A stretch of 64,000 nucleotides of DNA from Acorus gramineus (GCA_030737835.1 CM060847.1:16530656-16594655); one strand, 5' to 3'. Shown: positions 34,061-46,451, numbered from the stretch's first letter. The notes: generated by a model from the letters alone, not told the origin. Made by a program: numbers and translations.

Positions 34061-35850
34061 TTATACAACAGCGTCGGGTGGCTGATCGGTAGAAGAGGGA
34101 GGGAGGGAGGGAGGCTCAAGTGATGAATAGATATGAATTGTGTTTTTGTTTCGTCTTGCATGATCGGGGGAGGCCTGGCACTATTTATATCCGAGGGACA
34201 AAGTCACGAAGGAAACCACTGATCCTATTCCAACCCCTAACCGAAGAAGATTCTATGTGTTCTTAACACGAAAAAACTCTATGTTGATCAATCAATAAGC
34301 GTCAGATAAATGATTCAAAAGAAATTAATAAGTTCATTCCATGCATTGATTTTTATTGTAAATAAAATCATAAATAATGTTATTTTTATTAAATTATTTT
34401 TTTAATGATAGGATTTTTTTTGTTAAACAACGTAGAATTTCTCTTCAATCGTTATAACATGACATGATTGACATGACACGATGAAAGATAGTTTTAAAAA
34501 TATAGGGATAATAGACTCACATAGCTCTTAAAGCCAATCAGAGGCTGCCAGATGTAAAAAAAAACGCTTTGCCCTCCAAAGCCAACCTAGAACCTGTCAC
34601 TGTTAGGAGAGCGAAGTGGTTGTGGCGTTCTTGGCTTATGAGTTATGAGGTCAAAGAGAAATTTAGGGTCCAGGTTTTTGTAAGAAATTTCGTCCAATGA
34701 CAGACCCCGCCGAATGTTATAAAACGCTCTGCCCTCAACATATGTTTTTTTTTTTTTTTCCCCCGCTGTTCCGAGGGCAAGCGGTAGACGGAGGCGTGGC
34801 GTTCTCTAATCTGATTGGGCCAACTTCAACTTGTTGAAATAATTAGTAATCCCCGGGCCACCAGGATTCCCACGAATGAGTATAAAATTGGCTGTACTTT
34901 GTCTCACACTTGAGAGATGTGAGAGACACTTTTTAGGATTGCCAAACAATGAAAATCCATCCTTTTCCCATTGAAGCCCGTTCATCTCCTTAGTTTCTTC
35001 CTCTTCACTCTTTCAACTACCTATGTTTGTCCCACATGCCTGGGTTCAAGCCTTTCCTTCCTACCGTATTCAATTTTTTTATTGATACATCTTTTTATCT
35101 ATTATACTAACTATTATGATTTTTAATTTTTCAACTGTTTATGTAAGGCATTTTTTAGTTACAACCCTTACACAATTATTAAAACATCTTAAATCATTGT
35201 TTTTTTTTTTTCTAATCTTATCTTAAGATTGTTTTTTAATCTTATCTTAATACACAGTGTTTGAATGGTGGTAAGAATAGAGAAAAGAACATAAGAAAAG
35301 AAAACAAACAAAACCCTGGGAATAGAAGCTCAAACCACCCCAACTCCCTGGAAAAACCAAACCAGGTGGAAAAGATTTCTACCTAGTCCGAACCCGACGC
35401 ATCACTCCATCAGTCGCAATATATCCACCCCACACCCGGACGTCGGATGCCTTTGCCAATACCAACCCCCATTTCCATAATATAACATTTCACCCTCTCC
35501 CAGAGATTTTAGAAATAGAAAGAGGAACCCTTAAAGATGACTGCATTTCACTCCTTCTAAATAGCTCACGTACACTGGTACGTACACTTCGGGATAATGG
35601 AGAGGAGATGATGGATTTTATAAGTCTTATATATTATTAAATTATCTAACAAATTAATTAAAATTAAATAAAAAATAATATATATTACATATTGTAACAA
35701 CTGCATATATTATATATATATCAGGCCGGTTCAGGGACGGACGCCCGTAAGGATGTAATTAGCCGGACGTCCAAAGGTACAGGAATTGTGTGGCCCAGAT
35801 TCAAGGAAAGAAAATAAAAGGTCCACCATCTGATAAACCTAACCAAGTCA
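34061..35850. other. Intergenic, nothing recognised
   Basis: 34110-34190 still resembles the membrane-gene promoter (cgtcttgcatgatcg, ggcctggcactatttatat). The rest is AT-rich without a recognisable gene. Confidence 0.45.
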
Positions 35851-36130
35851 TCTAACCAACCCCCAACTCAACCCTAGTTAAACCAACCCAACCAAAACCT
35901 AACCCATTCTCTCTCTCTCTCTCTCTCTCTCCAGAAACGAAAGAGAAAAAACGTCCTGAAATCGCCACCGCCTCCTGACGCCGCCTCTCGCACAGCCCGA
36001 CGCCCCTCCCCACAGCCCATCTCCCTACAGCCAGACGCCCATCATCCTCGACGCAGCCGCCTCCGGCACTATCCGACGCCGCGATCGACCTTCCCAAGTC
36101 TCTCCATGAGTTTTTGTTTTGGCGATCTAA
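35851..36130 (+). other. Leader-exon-like patch
   Basis: A (ct)n tract at 35910-35932 is followed by a C-rich, gene-like stretch to about 36100 that ends in AT-rich, intron-like DNA. It looks like a plant 5' leader/first exon (plus strand). No protein is recognisable and I find no downstream exons. Confidence 0.3.
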
Positions 36131-37884
36131 GTTTTTTATTGAATTTGTGGTTTAATTTTTTCAACTTTCACTCTCGCAGTATATCCCCCTCTCTCTTTCT
36201 ATATATATGGGTTTGTGATTTTCAGATCTAGGGATTTTGAGCCTCCATTTAGGGCTTTTGTCTCCATTTAGGGCTTTTGTGATTTTCAGAATTTTTTTCA
36301 TAGATTTTTATTTCCTAGGTTGCTTGAATGTTTGTTGTGAAGGGTTTGATTTCTTACTAGTTAAGGGCTTTTGTCTCCATTTAGGGCTTTTGAGGACTAG
36401 AGTGTAAATCAGATTTAAGAATAGTGGTTTTGTGCAAAGAAGCCCCATACTCCTTTTAACTTCCCCACGTTTTTGCATTTTGGTTTCGCATGGCTATCTT
36501 CTCAAACTCAATGAAATGACCGAAATTCAATATGTGAGATTCCAAATTAGTATCTTCTTCACCATCTTCTTCCCCGAAAAATCCTCCCATGTGGTTTGCG
36601 AGTGACCCAAATTTGATGGCCTAAATCCACAAAGAAGAAGGGAATCATGATTCACTTTCCTCTGATTTTCATCCCCCATTGGACGTGTAACCTCAATCGA
36701 TCGGAGGCATCTCAGTTGAACCTGGAATCAATTCCTACCATTAAATCTTGGTATGTCTTCCTCTTTCATGATTTTTAAGTTCTAGGGCATTTAAATATAA
36801 AAGATTAAGATCTATGCATGAGGCTTAATCTTGGGTTGGGTGAATGTCCATTTGTTTTTTTATTCATTTAGTGGGTCATAGAGGGGGAGAGGAGTGAGAA
36901 TGAGAGAGAGAGAGAAGGAGCTTTGGGTTGTTTTGGCCGACAGGTTTTTGACCGGCGAGTCTCCGGCCAGGTGGCCCGGCGGTGGGTCTCAGTTCGGGAT
37001 TCCAAGTTAGTGGTGATGGGTGGTGGTGGTTACGTTGGCTGTAGGTAGAGGAAGAAGAAGAAGAAGGAGAAGGAGAAGAAAGAAAGAAAAAGGGAAAATA
37101 TAGGTTGAAATCCAGAATTTTTAAATAGTGGGCATGGCAACCCGCCCCCCCCCCCCCCAGATTGGCCCTTGAGTCAGTGGATCTTGGGCCTGGGTAGGGT
37201 AGCATTATGGAATTCCTGGATTCTGAAAAATGGGCCTGTGCCTAACCGGACTAGCACAAGAGCCAGTGGGCTGTTTCCACAGGCCCACTATCTAGTGAAA
37301 AATCACTTTAATAAGCTAGTTTAATGTATTATTTATTTATTAGAATTATTATTTCATTTTAGGCGATTCCCATATGGATTAGGTTGAAATTGTGTCAAGA
37401 GTGTTCTTGTTAGAGGTGAGTGGATCCCTACATATCTTCTCTATTTTTAAGTCCCCGATTTAAAGGATAATTCATGGATAGTCCCTCACAGGGACTAAAA
37501 AGTAAATTAAATAATTTATGGATAGGTCCCTCTCAGGGACTAAAAAAGAATTATCTTTTAAATCTGGGGACTAAAACTTAAATATGAAGAAGTGAGGGAT
37601 CGATCACTAAATATAATGGTTTGTGGGGACTTAAAACTAAAAATTGTTTATACATGTGTTTTAGCCTTTTGATACTTGTAGTAGACCAAATCTGCCATAC
37701 CACGGAACAAGGAATAAAACTACATAAGTATAAGGGAATAAAACATAGATACCAAGTAAATCAGATTAGGAAAGCCCATAACAAAAGTCCAACGGCCCAA
37801 GTTACTGCGTGCTTTAAATAGGTCCACCTTCTCCATCAGATCGGATTAATGAAAATTTTAGTCGGGCTCTTGAATAGGTTGGGT
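36131..37884. other. Intergenic, nothing recognised
   Basis: A short phrase 'ctccatttagggctttt' is repeated three times at 36242-36390. A 16-C run lies near 37144. 37430-37640 carries 'gggactaaaa' repeats similar to those near 31260-31490 and 45060-45300. Confidence 0.4.
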
Positions 37885-40490
37885 GAGGGGCGGAGCCAAG
37901 GGGTGGCAGGCTGAGGCTCGAGCCTCCCCACCCCCCCCCCCCAGACCAAAAACATGGGTAAAAGTTACAATATGATGTTTAGCCGTAAAATATTTCCTTG
38001 GTAAATGATATTATTTCGTTGGTAAATGCAAGGCTGATAAGCCTCCCGTACTGTTTATGTCATTGGAAGGATATTTCCTCGGTTAAAGTATCCCTTACGA
38101 AAATAAATTCCTTGATAAAATATTTCTAACTAAAAGTTTAAATTAATCAAATATGGTAAATATATATTACTCGGGAAACGTTTCCTTGGGAAAGACAATT
38201 TAGAATTTTTTTTTTTTTTTTTGGGGGGGGGGGGGGTGTATTGAAATGAGTTTAAAATGTTAGGTGAGCATTGGAGTTAAAAATTATTATATTCAATCTA
38301 ATTCGCAATCCCGTTTACATCTCACACAATTTTTTTTAATTATCTTCTCTCATAAAAATTAAATACATACTTATATAAATTGAATGCGTATATTTTAATT
38401 ATATTTTTTTCGTATAAAAGGTATACTAAGATCATGAAATGTATATTCTATTACGTGATTTCATATAAGGTGTTAGTGACATGACTACAAATGAATTGTA
38501 TTTTTTTGAAATTGTTAAAAAAAACCTGGTTTTGAAGGATGGAGGTTGAAAACAACATCTTTCTATTTGTTAATGATTTATTTATTTATTATATTTTTTT
38601 AATGATTTCTAATTTGAATATCTGATGAGATTTTTTTTGGAAGTTAATTTTTAAAATCTATGCTTTAACGGTATCCTCGCGTTGTGATCAATTACTTTTA
38701 AATATTTATTTTTGATTTTTTTCAAGTTTATTTTTAATTATTTTTAGAAGGTAATTACAGTGCTGCTACCTGGACCCCATAAATTAAGCCCCATTTATAA
38801 GCCCCAATAGGTGACACTCTCTTATTGGTTCTCTATTTGACTTTTTCTAACCACCAAAATGACAAGGACAAGACTATCCTTCTTATAATTTTAAAAATTG
38901 ATTCCAACTAATTAATATCCTCTCGTAACTGAATTCCACAAAGGGCAGCACCATTAAATCCTCTCCTCGACGTAATATATTTTCAAAAAATCTGAAACAC
39001 CATCACTGCCTGGTGAAAAAAAAAAACATCAATCATATGTTATCAATTAAGATACAATAATGTATCTGAAAATTCAAATGAACAAATATGGTCTACATGC
39101 CATTGAGAATGCACAGAAAATTCATAAAAAGTCTTCAAAATGCCAACAATAAGCAATTAAATATTAATCAACTATACATTAATCAAATCTATAAAAATAA
39201 AATAACAACCTTCAAAAAATGGGTTGAAATTTAAATTCAAATACAGGTGTATCTAGAATTTAAATTAACAAATACACATTCCAAATAAGTGAATGTACAC
39301 TGTATTTGAAAATCTTGAATTTGAATGAGTCAAATAATGCTGATACAAAGTTAAAAAATATGATAAATGACACATTATGCATAATTATACATAAACACAC
39401 AATCATAAACGATTGTACAGATCATACTTGGTACACAACAATGCATGTAAATCAAGATATAGGTCATGTATCAAATTTAAAATGAAATTCAGATTCAATA
39501 CATGTATATGATGATTCAAAAGAATGATGAAAAATCAAAATCAAAATAATGTATTCAAAATAATGTATTCAAATCAAAATCAATATTCAGATACATTTGC
39601 AATGTATCTAGATTCAAAATAAAAAAAATCTGTTTGCACGAATATAAATGAAATGAATAATGCTTATAAAAAACTACACATGCTTATAAACAAAATTAAA
39701 ACAGAGTGATTAACATCCATATCATTATCAACAATTAAATGGATTTGATTCGATGCTTAAAAAGGGAATACACATACGAAATAATAAGATTCAATTCAGT
39801 GATAACATCTCTAATAATCAAAATTAAAAAAATCAGATAAACTAAACCTGAAACAAATCACCATTAATAATATCACAAACAAATCGCTGGGATCCAAAAC
39901 AAAAAAATTGAAATTCCTCTCAAGATATGGAATCGGATTGTTGTTTATGTTTAGTTTCATTAAAAAAATCAATGAGAAGTATCAATTGGGCTGCCGATGG
40001 GTAATAAACTATTGGCTTTCATTGTTTTTTATTCATTGACTTTGATTGTTTTTTTTTTAAAAAAAGAAAGAGAACAAAGAATCCCAATAAATCGTAACCG
40101 TCTACATCACTTATGGATCGGTTATCCAAAAATCCAAAAAAAACTCATTGAAGGGTAAAAGGGGAATTATATGTGTGTCACCTCATGAGGCTTGTAAACA
40201 AAGCACAAAAGCATATAGAAGAGAAGTAGAGAGAGATTCTTATTCACTATTTGTTGGTTGGTTGAATACAAGACAAACTCCTTAAATTTTTAGATTTTTT
40301 AAATATAAAAGAAGCTATTAAAAATAATTTTCATAAATTGTTCATTACTTCAAAGACGCCGTCATTATTCATGAACTTTAATTATCTTGAATTACCATAT
40401 AATTATATTATTTGATAAATATATATTTTTTTATTCTAAGTCTATTGACCTCTGAGCTCCCCCTTGTTTTAATTCCTGGTTCCGCCCCTG
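37885..40490. mobile_element. hAT (Tip100-like ends) element, 2.6 kb, no transposase
   Basis: The left end is GAGGGGCGGAGCCA and the right end (inverted) CAGGGGCGGAACCAGG. CAGGGGCGGA-type ends are known for Tip100-like hAT elements. The flanks ggttgggt (37877-37884) and agttggat (40491-40498) match at 6 of 8. The interior holds 'ttccttggtaaa' remnants of a CACTA element (37970-38200), a T/G homopolymer run (38203-38237) and a second nested element at about 38757-40205. Confidence 0.8.
38757..40205. mobile_element. Nested element related to the 54-61 kb arms
   Basis: The left end 'ataagccccaataggtgaca' and the right end (inverted) 'acaagcctcatgaggtgaca' are inverted repeats about 1.4 kb apart. 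The interior (39040-39660) is an array of 'gaatttaaattcaaatac'-type units. The ends resemble those at 53972 and 61130. Confidence 0.5.
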
Positions 40491-40498
40491 AGTTGGAT

Positions 40499-41165
40499 AA
40501 TTAATTCCTGGCCCGAGCATGTCAGACAAATGATATTGCCTAACCAGGTCGGACAGATGATATTGCCTGACCAGGCTAGAATGGTCGAGCGTAAAAACCC
40601 AATCAGAAGTATGAGCTGTCCAAGCCATAACATCCGAACTGATATGTAGGTCTGCCATATATCCATGTCTGTAAAATAACGGTAGATCGGGGGAATATTC
40701 TTTGATGCAGGAAAAGGACTAGTTGTCAGGAAATCAATTACGATGTGGCAATCCCTAGGAGACACGTGTCCATAGATCCAAGAGCCACGTGGAGATTCCA
40801 TCTCACGATATGCTCACTCATCAAAGCTAAGCTCGACACGCCCCTTCTCTAGTATAAAAGGGGGTCATCTCCTCTCCCTCAAGGTATGCACTCTCTCTCC
40901 ATCTTTTGCTCAAAAATTCTAAGGCCTTCTTCTCATAGAAAAACCACTGACTTAAGCGTCAGAGAGGCGTTAGCCGACACCATATTGGTGTGAGTTTCAG
41001 GTGACCAAAGGCTGAAGACGAAGGAGGGCAGTGAGTGGACGAAGCCTTGCTTCGGACATCACAAAGAGGATTCAGTAAGAGCTTCTTCTCGGAGCTACAT
41101 CTGAAGCCTGGATCGACATTGATCCAGCCCGAGAGGGGAAGACCTAATTTTGTCCCCCACAATAC
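40499..41165 (+). repeat. Probable gypsy LTR remnant
   Basis: A TATA box (tataaaagggggtc, 40852-40865), a CT-rich run and 'actgacttaagcgtcagag' (40947-40965) are the order and wording of many plant Ty3/gypsy LTRs. The boundaries are not fixed. The short minus-strand frames here are artefacts. Confidence 0.5.
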
Positions 41166-41347
41166 ATTATTTACATTCATGGAAATTCAGCATGTTATGG
41201 TGCCATTGATAAAAAACAAACTGCATATAGGGAAAATGACTAAAAAAAGTCTTCCAAAAGTTAGGAATAACCAAATCGATCACTTTTTAAAATTATACCT
41301 AAAAAAATCTCATTTTACAATTTTAGAAACACAAAATACTATTCTAC

Positions 41348-41845
41348 CCTTATGCAATTACATTTTTAATACATTCTATATCATTTAACTTTGTTAAAAT
41401 ATTTCACCCTCTTAATTTTATTAATATATTTCACACATTTTCATATAGATCAAATTTTTTTTATTGTAAATTCTTTGTGATTAGTTGGATTTTGTGAAAT
41501 ATGTACTAATATAATTTGAGTTTTTTATGATAAACTCCATTAAATGTTGATGCTTTTAAAAAAAAATTAGTACATATTTTAAAAAATTAGTACATATTTG
41601 ATGAACTCCATATAATTAGTACATATCCATTTTTTAAAAAAAAGCATCAACATTTAATGTTCATCATCAAAAACTCAAATTATATTGGTATATATTTCAT
41701 AAAATCCTCCTAATCACAAAGAATTTACAATAAAAAAGATTGATCTACACGAAAATGTGTGAAATATATTAATAAAATTAAGAGGGTGAAATATTTTAAC
41801 AAAGTTATGAGATATAGAATGTATTAAGGATCCAATTGCATAAGG
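41348..41845. repeat. Foldback element, about 500 bp hairpin
   Basis: The left arm from ccttatgcaatt (41348) and the right arm to aattgcataagg (41845) pair for more than 200 bp ('aaaatatttcaccctcttaa' and its inverse at 41783-41802). The centre holds three 'attagtacatat' copies. It sits just 3' of the gene at 42027-42323; the duplicate region at 26.3 kb lacks it. Confidence 0.85.
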
Positions 41846-42026
41846 AAAAGGGGAAGGAAAATGAAAATAAACCCGAAAGAAACAAAAACACTCAAACCAT
41901 AAAAATCCTGGAAACAATGATTTCCAGGAACCCAACTACGTATTTTGCTGTAACTCGGCTTCTTCTCCATAGCAAACGCCAAACAGAGGTACGGAAATTG
42001 ATAAAAAGATTTGGTTTCACATTTCT

Positions 42027-42323
42027 TCAGATTGCACCCATCATAGCGAGAGAGAGCCAGAGGAGCAGAGCTAGGGTTGACAGTCCAAGCACAGCGAACA
42101 TGAGGCGTCCGATGGCCGGAGAGGGCGGCTTGGTGCGGCGGACGAGGGACAGGGAGAGGAGACCACAGCCCACAACGAGCTTCAGGAAAACCACGGATGC
42201 GTAGACCTCGACGAGCACCTCCCAGTCATGTATCCCCGGTGTCAACACCGGGAGGTTGACGAGCTCGCCCGCGGAGAAGGCGATCGCCCCAATCGCCAGC
42301 CCCAATATCGAATTGTACGACAT
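42027..42323 (-). CDS. Small three-helix membrane protein (one-unit form), copy B
   Basis: The gene is 98 codons with start MSYNSILGL at 42321-42323. It differs from 26586-26882 at two residues only (VLTPG for VVTPG; YASVV for YAFVV). The architecture is the same: helix with SAGELVNLP, a second helix, VRRTKPPSPAIG loop, and a third helix ending MMGAI. The 5' leader, TATA box and 3' flank are also duplicated. Conservation of an open frame in both copies, next to an obviously dead third copy at 33.8 kb, favours real function, which is unknown. Confidence 0.65.
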   Translation of the reverse strand: MSYNSILGLAIGAIAFSAGELVNLPVLTPGIHDWEVLVEVYASVVFLKLVVGCGLLSLSLVRRTKPPSPAIGRLMFAVLGLSTLALLLWLSLAMMGAI

Positions 42324-42410
42324 CAATCGAGTAGAGGGAGGGGCGAGTGATGATTAGAAGATATGAATTGTGTTTTTGCTTCGTCTTGCATGATCGTTGA
42401 GGCCTGGCAT

Positions 42411-42422
42411 TATTTTTATATC
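42411..42422 (-). promoter_or_regulatory. TATA box of the gene at 42027-42323
   Basis: GATATAAAAATA on the minus strand, about 90 bp before the ATG. Confidence 0.6.
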
Positions 42423-42423
42423 T

Positions 42424-43507
42424 AAATCAGTGGTAAATATTGACCGAAGAATGTCCGTTTCTAGCAGAAGAAAGCCCAGCAAAAGTGAAGCATCTCTTAC
42501 ACCTCCCATCGTCTTCGTCGACTTACTTGGGACATCTTGGTGAGGCCTGTACATTATGGCATTTCAACTATTTCACCTTTTGTTTGTTTTCCTATTTTGG
42601 ACTTTGTTATCCTATTTTGGAGTCATCTCTTTTCATACATGGTTGTGCATTTGGTATTACTAAGGGATTTTATTTCAAGTCTCTCTAAAAATCGATTTGG
42701 ATCGGTTCAGATTCAATTTAACCGATCAAAGTTGCACTCTTAGATATAGTTCTATGCATGTCTATTCATTCAAAATTATAATTATATTTCAATTAGATGA
42801 AAAATTAAACATAAATTTATATAATTAGATATAAAAAAATCTATCTATATACTAGTTGACGGGAAATGTTTTAGTTTTCAACTTTGTTTCTTTTATCTTA
42901 CAATATAAATTTTATAATTCTAATACACATTTTAAATAATATTTAGATTACTATTTTTTATCAACAAATGGCTATATTCAGTTTTATTTTATTTTTATTT
43001 ATAACATATCAAATTATGTAGTGGGTTGTAGTGGTAAGTGGTATGGATGGGGTTTATTTATTTTATTCTATTTTTATTTTTTATTCGTGGTTTTTTTATA
43101 GAGATTTATTAACATATCATATTAATTATTAAATTTTATTTTCACACACGGGAAGACTTAGTATTAACTGATCATTTAATTCTCTTTATCCCTATATGTA
43201 CTATTTATTTTTTAATAAACTATCCTTGAATCAAAAGGGGGATAAAAACTAAAAATAAAATACCATTATAAATATCAATAACAAACATTTCTATCAACAA
43301 TTAAAACTAAATGTTAATTTTCCTATTTTAAGCCCTTCAAATTTTCACTAAACCAAACCACAGGTTTAGACGACTAGAAAAGTGAAGACAAGATTGTCCT
43401 TTCTATGAGGTTAACCAGGGTTTAAAACTAAAATCCTGGTTTGCAAAATTTGAGTGGGGGTAGCGGATGACATCATCCACTCGTCCCCACTTGGCTCTGC
43501 CGCTGTT

Positions 43508-43565
<58 letters not shown>

Positions 43566-43724
43566 AAAGGACATCGGAGGGTGTTCGGGATCTCCTACGT
43601 CAAAGACATCATCTACGCTAACCTCCCACATGAGTGAAAACATGTTCACACATGCGTCTCTTCTTACCAAACTTAACGAGATCAGAAACAAATGTTAATA
43701 CTGGAGTTCAATCCAAGTCCTTAA
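42424..43724. repeat. Intergenic; empty Tourist site, microsatellite
   Basis: 42548-42800 matches 29625-29741 joined to 30516-30660, i.e. the uninterrupted site of the Tourist MITE. A (gt)n(ga)n microsatellite lies at 43507-43561. 42780-43180 and 46360-46450 share 'aattatatttcaattaga' and 'ttaactgatcatttaattc'. Confidence 0.7.
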
Positions 43725-43803
43725 AATTTTGAAGAATAATGAAATTCTAAATAATTAGACCATAATCTCTGTCAACGAAAATATCATGTAGACTGAAAAC
43801 TAA

Positions 43804-43809
43804 TTTATT
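43804..43809 (-). terminator. Poly(A) signal AATAAA
   Basis: The minus strand reads GAATCAATAAATTAG about 160 bp after the stop of the gene at 43970-44416. Confidence 0.5.
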
Positions 43810-43969
43810 GATTCTGGCAACATAAAACAAAGATTACACTAAATCAATACAAAACCCTTCAACAACATATAAAGACATACATGTATTGTAAGATAAAAGG
43901 GAGAAGGATCTCCTCGACACAACCCCCTCCCCCCCATAGCAAACGTTTCTAGACCAAGTTCGACCGACA

Positions 43970-44416
43970 TCAGACGTCGGGGGCAATTACAAGGAGCGGA
44001 GACGGGAACCTCTGTTTTTGCAGGTTGAAACAGAGGAGAACCAAACCCAGATTGAATATCAAGAACATCGTAACAGCATAAATCATGACAAGAATCTCCC
44101 CAAACAAGGTCTCCGTTGTCTCTGTGGGGAGGTTGAAGAGTCCGCCCGTCGAGAGCGAGATCGCCCAGATCGCAAGCCTCAAGACTGCCTCGCGCGGTGG
44201 GGTCTGGCGGCGGTTTGCTGAAGGGGAAGGGGACATTGGTGCTGTTCGGTGGAGCAGGGAAACAGAGAGTAGGCATAGACCCACAACGAATGTGGCGTAA
44301 ACGATGACAGAATAGATGATGAGGAAGATTCTCGAAGCAGGGGTTTGCGGGGGGGACATGGGGAGGTTCAACAGGGCAGCTGCGGAGAGGAAGATGACGC
44401 AGAGAGCGAACTTCAT
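43970..44416 (-). CDS. Small four-helix membrane protein (two-unit form), copy 3
   Basis: The gene is 148 codons and begins MKFALCVIFLSAAALLNLP. Unit 1 has helices at about 3-22 and 29-54. The loop HRTAPMSPSPSANRRQ follows. Unit 2 has helices at about 80-98 (LSTGGLFNLP) and 105-131. The tail QKQRFPSPLLVIAPDV is polar. This is the longest and best preserved two-unit copy; it keeps the tail lost in copy 2 and the residues deleted in helix 4 of copy 1. It has its own TATA box, 5' leader and AATAAA, and no intron. It is probably an integral membrane protein of unknown role; an overlapping longer frame (43839-44480) is a shadow. Confidence 0.65.
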   Translation of the reverse strand: MKFALCVIFLSAAALLNLPMSPPQTPASRIFLIIYSVIVYATFVVGLCLLSVSLLHRTAPMSPSPSANRRQTPPREAVLRLAIWAISLSTGGLFNLPTETTETLFGEILVMIYAVTMFLIFNLGLVLLCFNLQKQRFPSPLLVIAPDV

Positions 44417-44505
44417 GAGTACGTGGTGTGGTGGTGTTGACTGGAGACGGGGTTGGGGAAGAGGAGGGGAGGATATGCATGCGTTCGTTTGGGAGGGTTG
44501 TTCAG

Positions 44506-44515
44506 TTTATATAAG
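44506..44515 (-). promoter_or_regulatory. TATA box of the gene at 43970-44416
   Basis: TATATAAACT on the minus strand, about 95 bp before the ATG. Confidence 0.6.
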
Positions 44516-44519
44516 AAGA

Positions 44520-46451
44520 GATCGAGCTTTTGAATGGGATTCATCGATGGAGCTTTTTTTTTTTTTTTTTTTTGTGGATAAAGACATCTACATCCCTGTA
44601 AACATGTATAATCTCATATAAGTCATTGTAAAAATTGGGAAAAACACACGAGTCTCTGAAAACACACAAAAATCTAATTATCATCATTGGGTTAAAATTT
44701 CATTCAAATTTGACAGAATATTTTATCATCATGTAATTGTGTAGACATTATAGTCTTCATAAATAATCATACAAATAAATTAGTTCATGCAAAGATCATA
44801 TTATCCTTGTAAGATTTTTTATATTTCTTCATTTTCATTAAGGTATTATTTGAAAATTGTTAAAAATTTGAGGATAATTTAATCATTTCATGGTTATAGG
44901 TTAAAGTTAAGTAAGGTAAGTTGGATTAAGATTAATTTTTGTTGAAAGCAGGGATATAAATGGATTTTTGTGAGTTTTCAAGGACTTGTACGTCTGCCCT
45001 AACTTTGATAAGGACTTATATAAGATTATCCATATTTGCGAGGACTTGGATGTCTTTAACCCCATTTTTTTTTAATTTTAAGTTCATGTAAACATGCCTA
45101 TTTAGGGATCAATTCCTCACTTCTTTATATTTCTTCTTAAGTCCCCATATTCAATCGCTTATTTGATTTTTATTCCCTCCATCAAATGTCCGTCCATACA
45201 CCGTTGATTTTTGAAATATAATTTTATTTTTAAGTCCTTGTAAACTATGTTATTTAGTGATCAGTCTCTCCCTTCTTCATATTTCATTTTAAATCCCTAA
45301 TTTAAAAATGAAAACATATGTAGTCTGAATTTTGAACTGTAAAGATAACACAGTCTAAACTTTAGTGGAAGAATGCATGAACTTCAACGGAAGAGGGCAT
45401 GATTTTTTTTTTTTTAAATGATATGCATTACAATTGGAGCTGAACGAGAGGTTGGACATATCAATTTCCTTAAGAAAATGTTAGACTCGATCATTTTTAT
45501 AGTTCAAAACTCAGACTACACATATTTTCATTTTCTCCATGGATTAATAAGAAAAAAATGTTTGAAATTAGGGACTTAAAATGAAATATGAAAAAAAAAA
45601 GACTGATCATTAAATAACATAGTTTAAAGGGACATAAAAATAAAATCACATTTCACAATCAATGGTGTATGGACGGACATTTGACAGAGAGACTAAAAAC
45701 CAAATATGAGATTGAATATGGAGAGTTAAAAAAAAGAAAATATGAAGAAGAAAATGATCGATCCTTAAATAAACACCTAAATAAACATGTTTATAAGGAC
45801 TTAAAACTAAAAATCTTTTTTTTTTTTTTTTTCACGTTTGGTCGGTTATCAAGCATATTATTCTTTTTCTTTTTCTTTTTGCATTTCCACACCCTTGATG
45901 TGACAGTTTAAAGGGAGGCAGCAACTTTCCTCCAAGTTTCCAAACTATGATTAGCTATTCCTTGGTTAGTTTGGAGACTTGGTTAGAGAACTATTCTAAC
46001 CCGGGAGTACCCCGCCTCACTCTTTGGCTCATTTTCCCTTACTTTCTTTATTTTTATTTTCTCCTCTTTTGCTCCGTTTCTTATCTTCTGGCTTTCAAAA
46101 TTTATAATTCGAACTCGGTAAGAAACTTTTAATGGTCATATAACTTATATATCAAAAACTTCAATCTATTTATATTCTCTAAACCGAATTAAAAAAATGG
46201 ATGAGAGAAGAATATGTTAATTTAATCTTGAATGAAAATAAAAAAGATATTTATTAATTTAGTACGGTAGATAGATTGCAATACATATACTTCAAAAGGT
46301 AGAAAACACTTGGATAATTATATTTAATGAATATAGATATAGTTTTCTGATGTTTATCCATTTAACATTATAATTATATTTCAATTATATGAGAATAAAA
46401 CATAAATTTATCTAATTAGATAAACATAAATATTAACTGATCATTTAATTC
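44520..46451. repeat. Intergenic repeats
   Basis: 45380-45715 is homologous to 31080-31440 ('tatcaatttccttaagaaaa'). 45060-45300 repeats 'aagtccctaa/ttaaaatgaaatatg' phrases. Several 15-20 nt T runs occur. No gene. Confidence 0.5.

Noticed and set aside
42848..43160. Possible Helitron start (tctatatactagttgacggg) and similar phrase at 56835
   Set aside because: No convincing 3' hairpin with CTRR end was found, and there is no Rep/helicase sequence.
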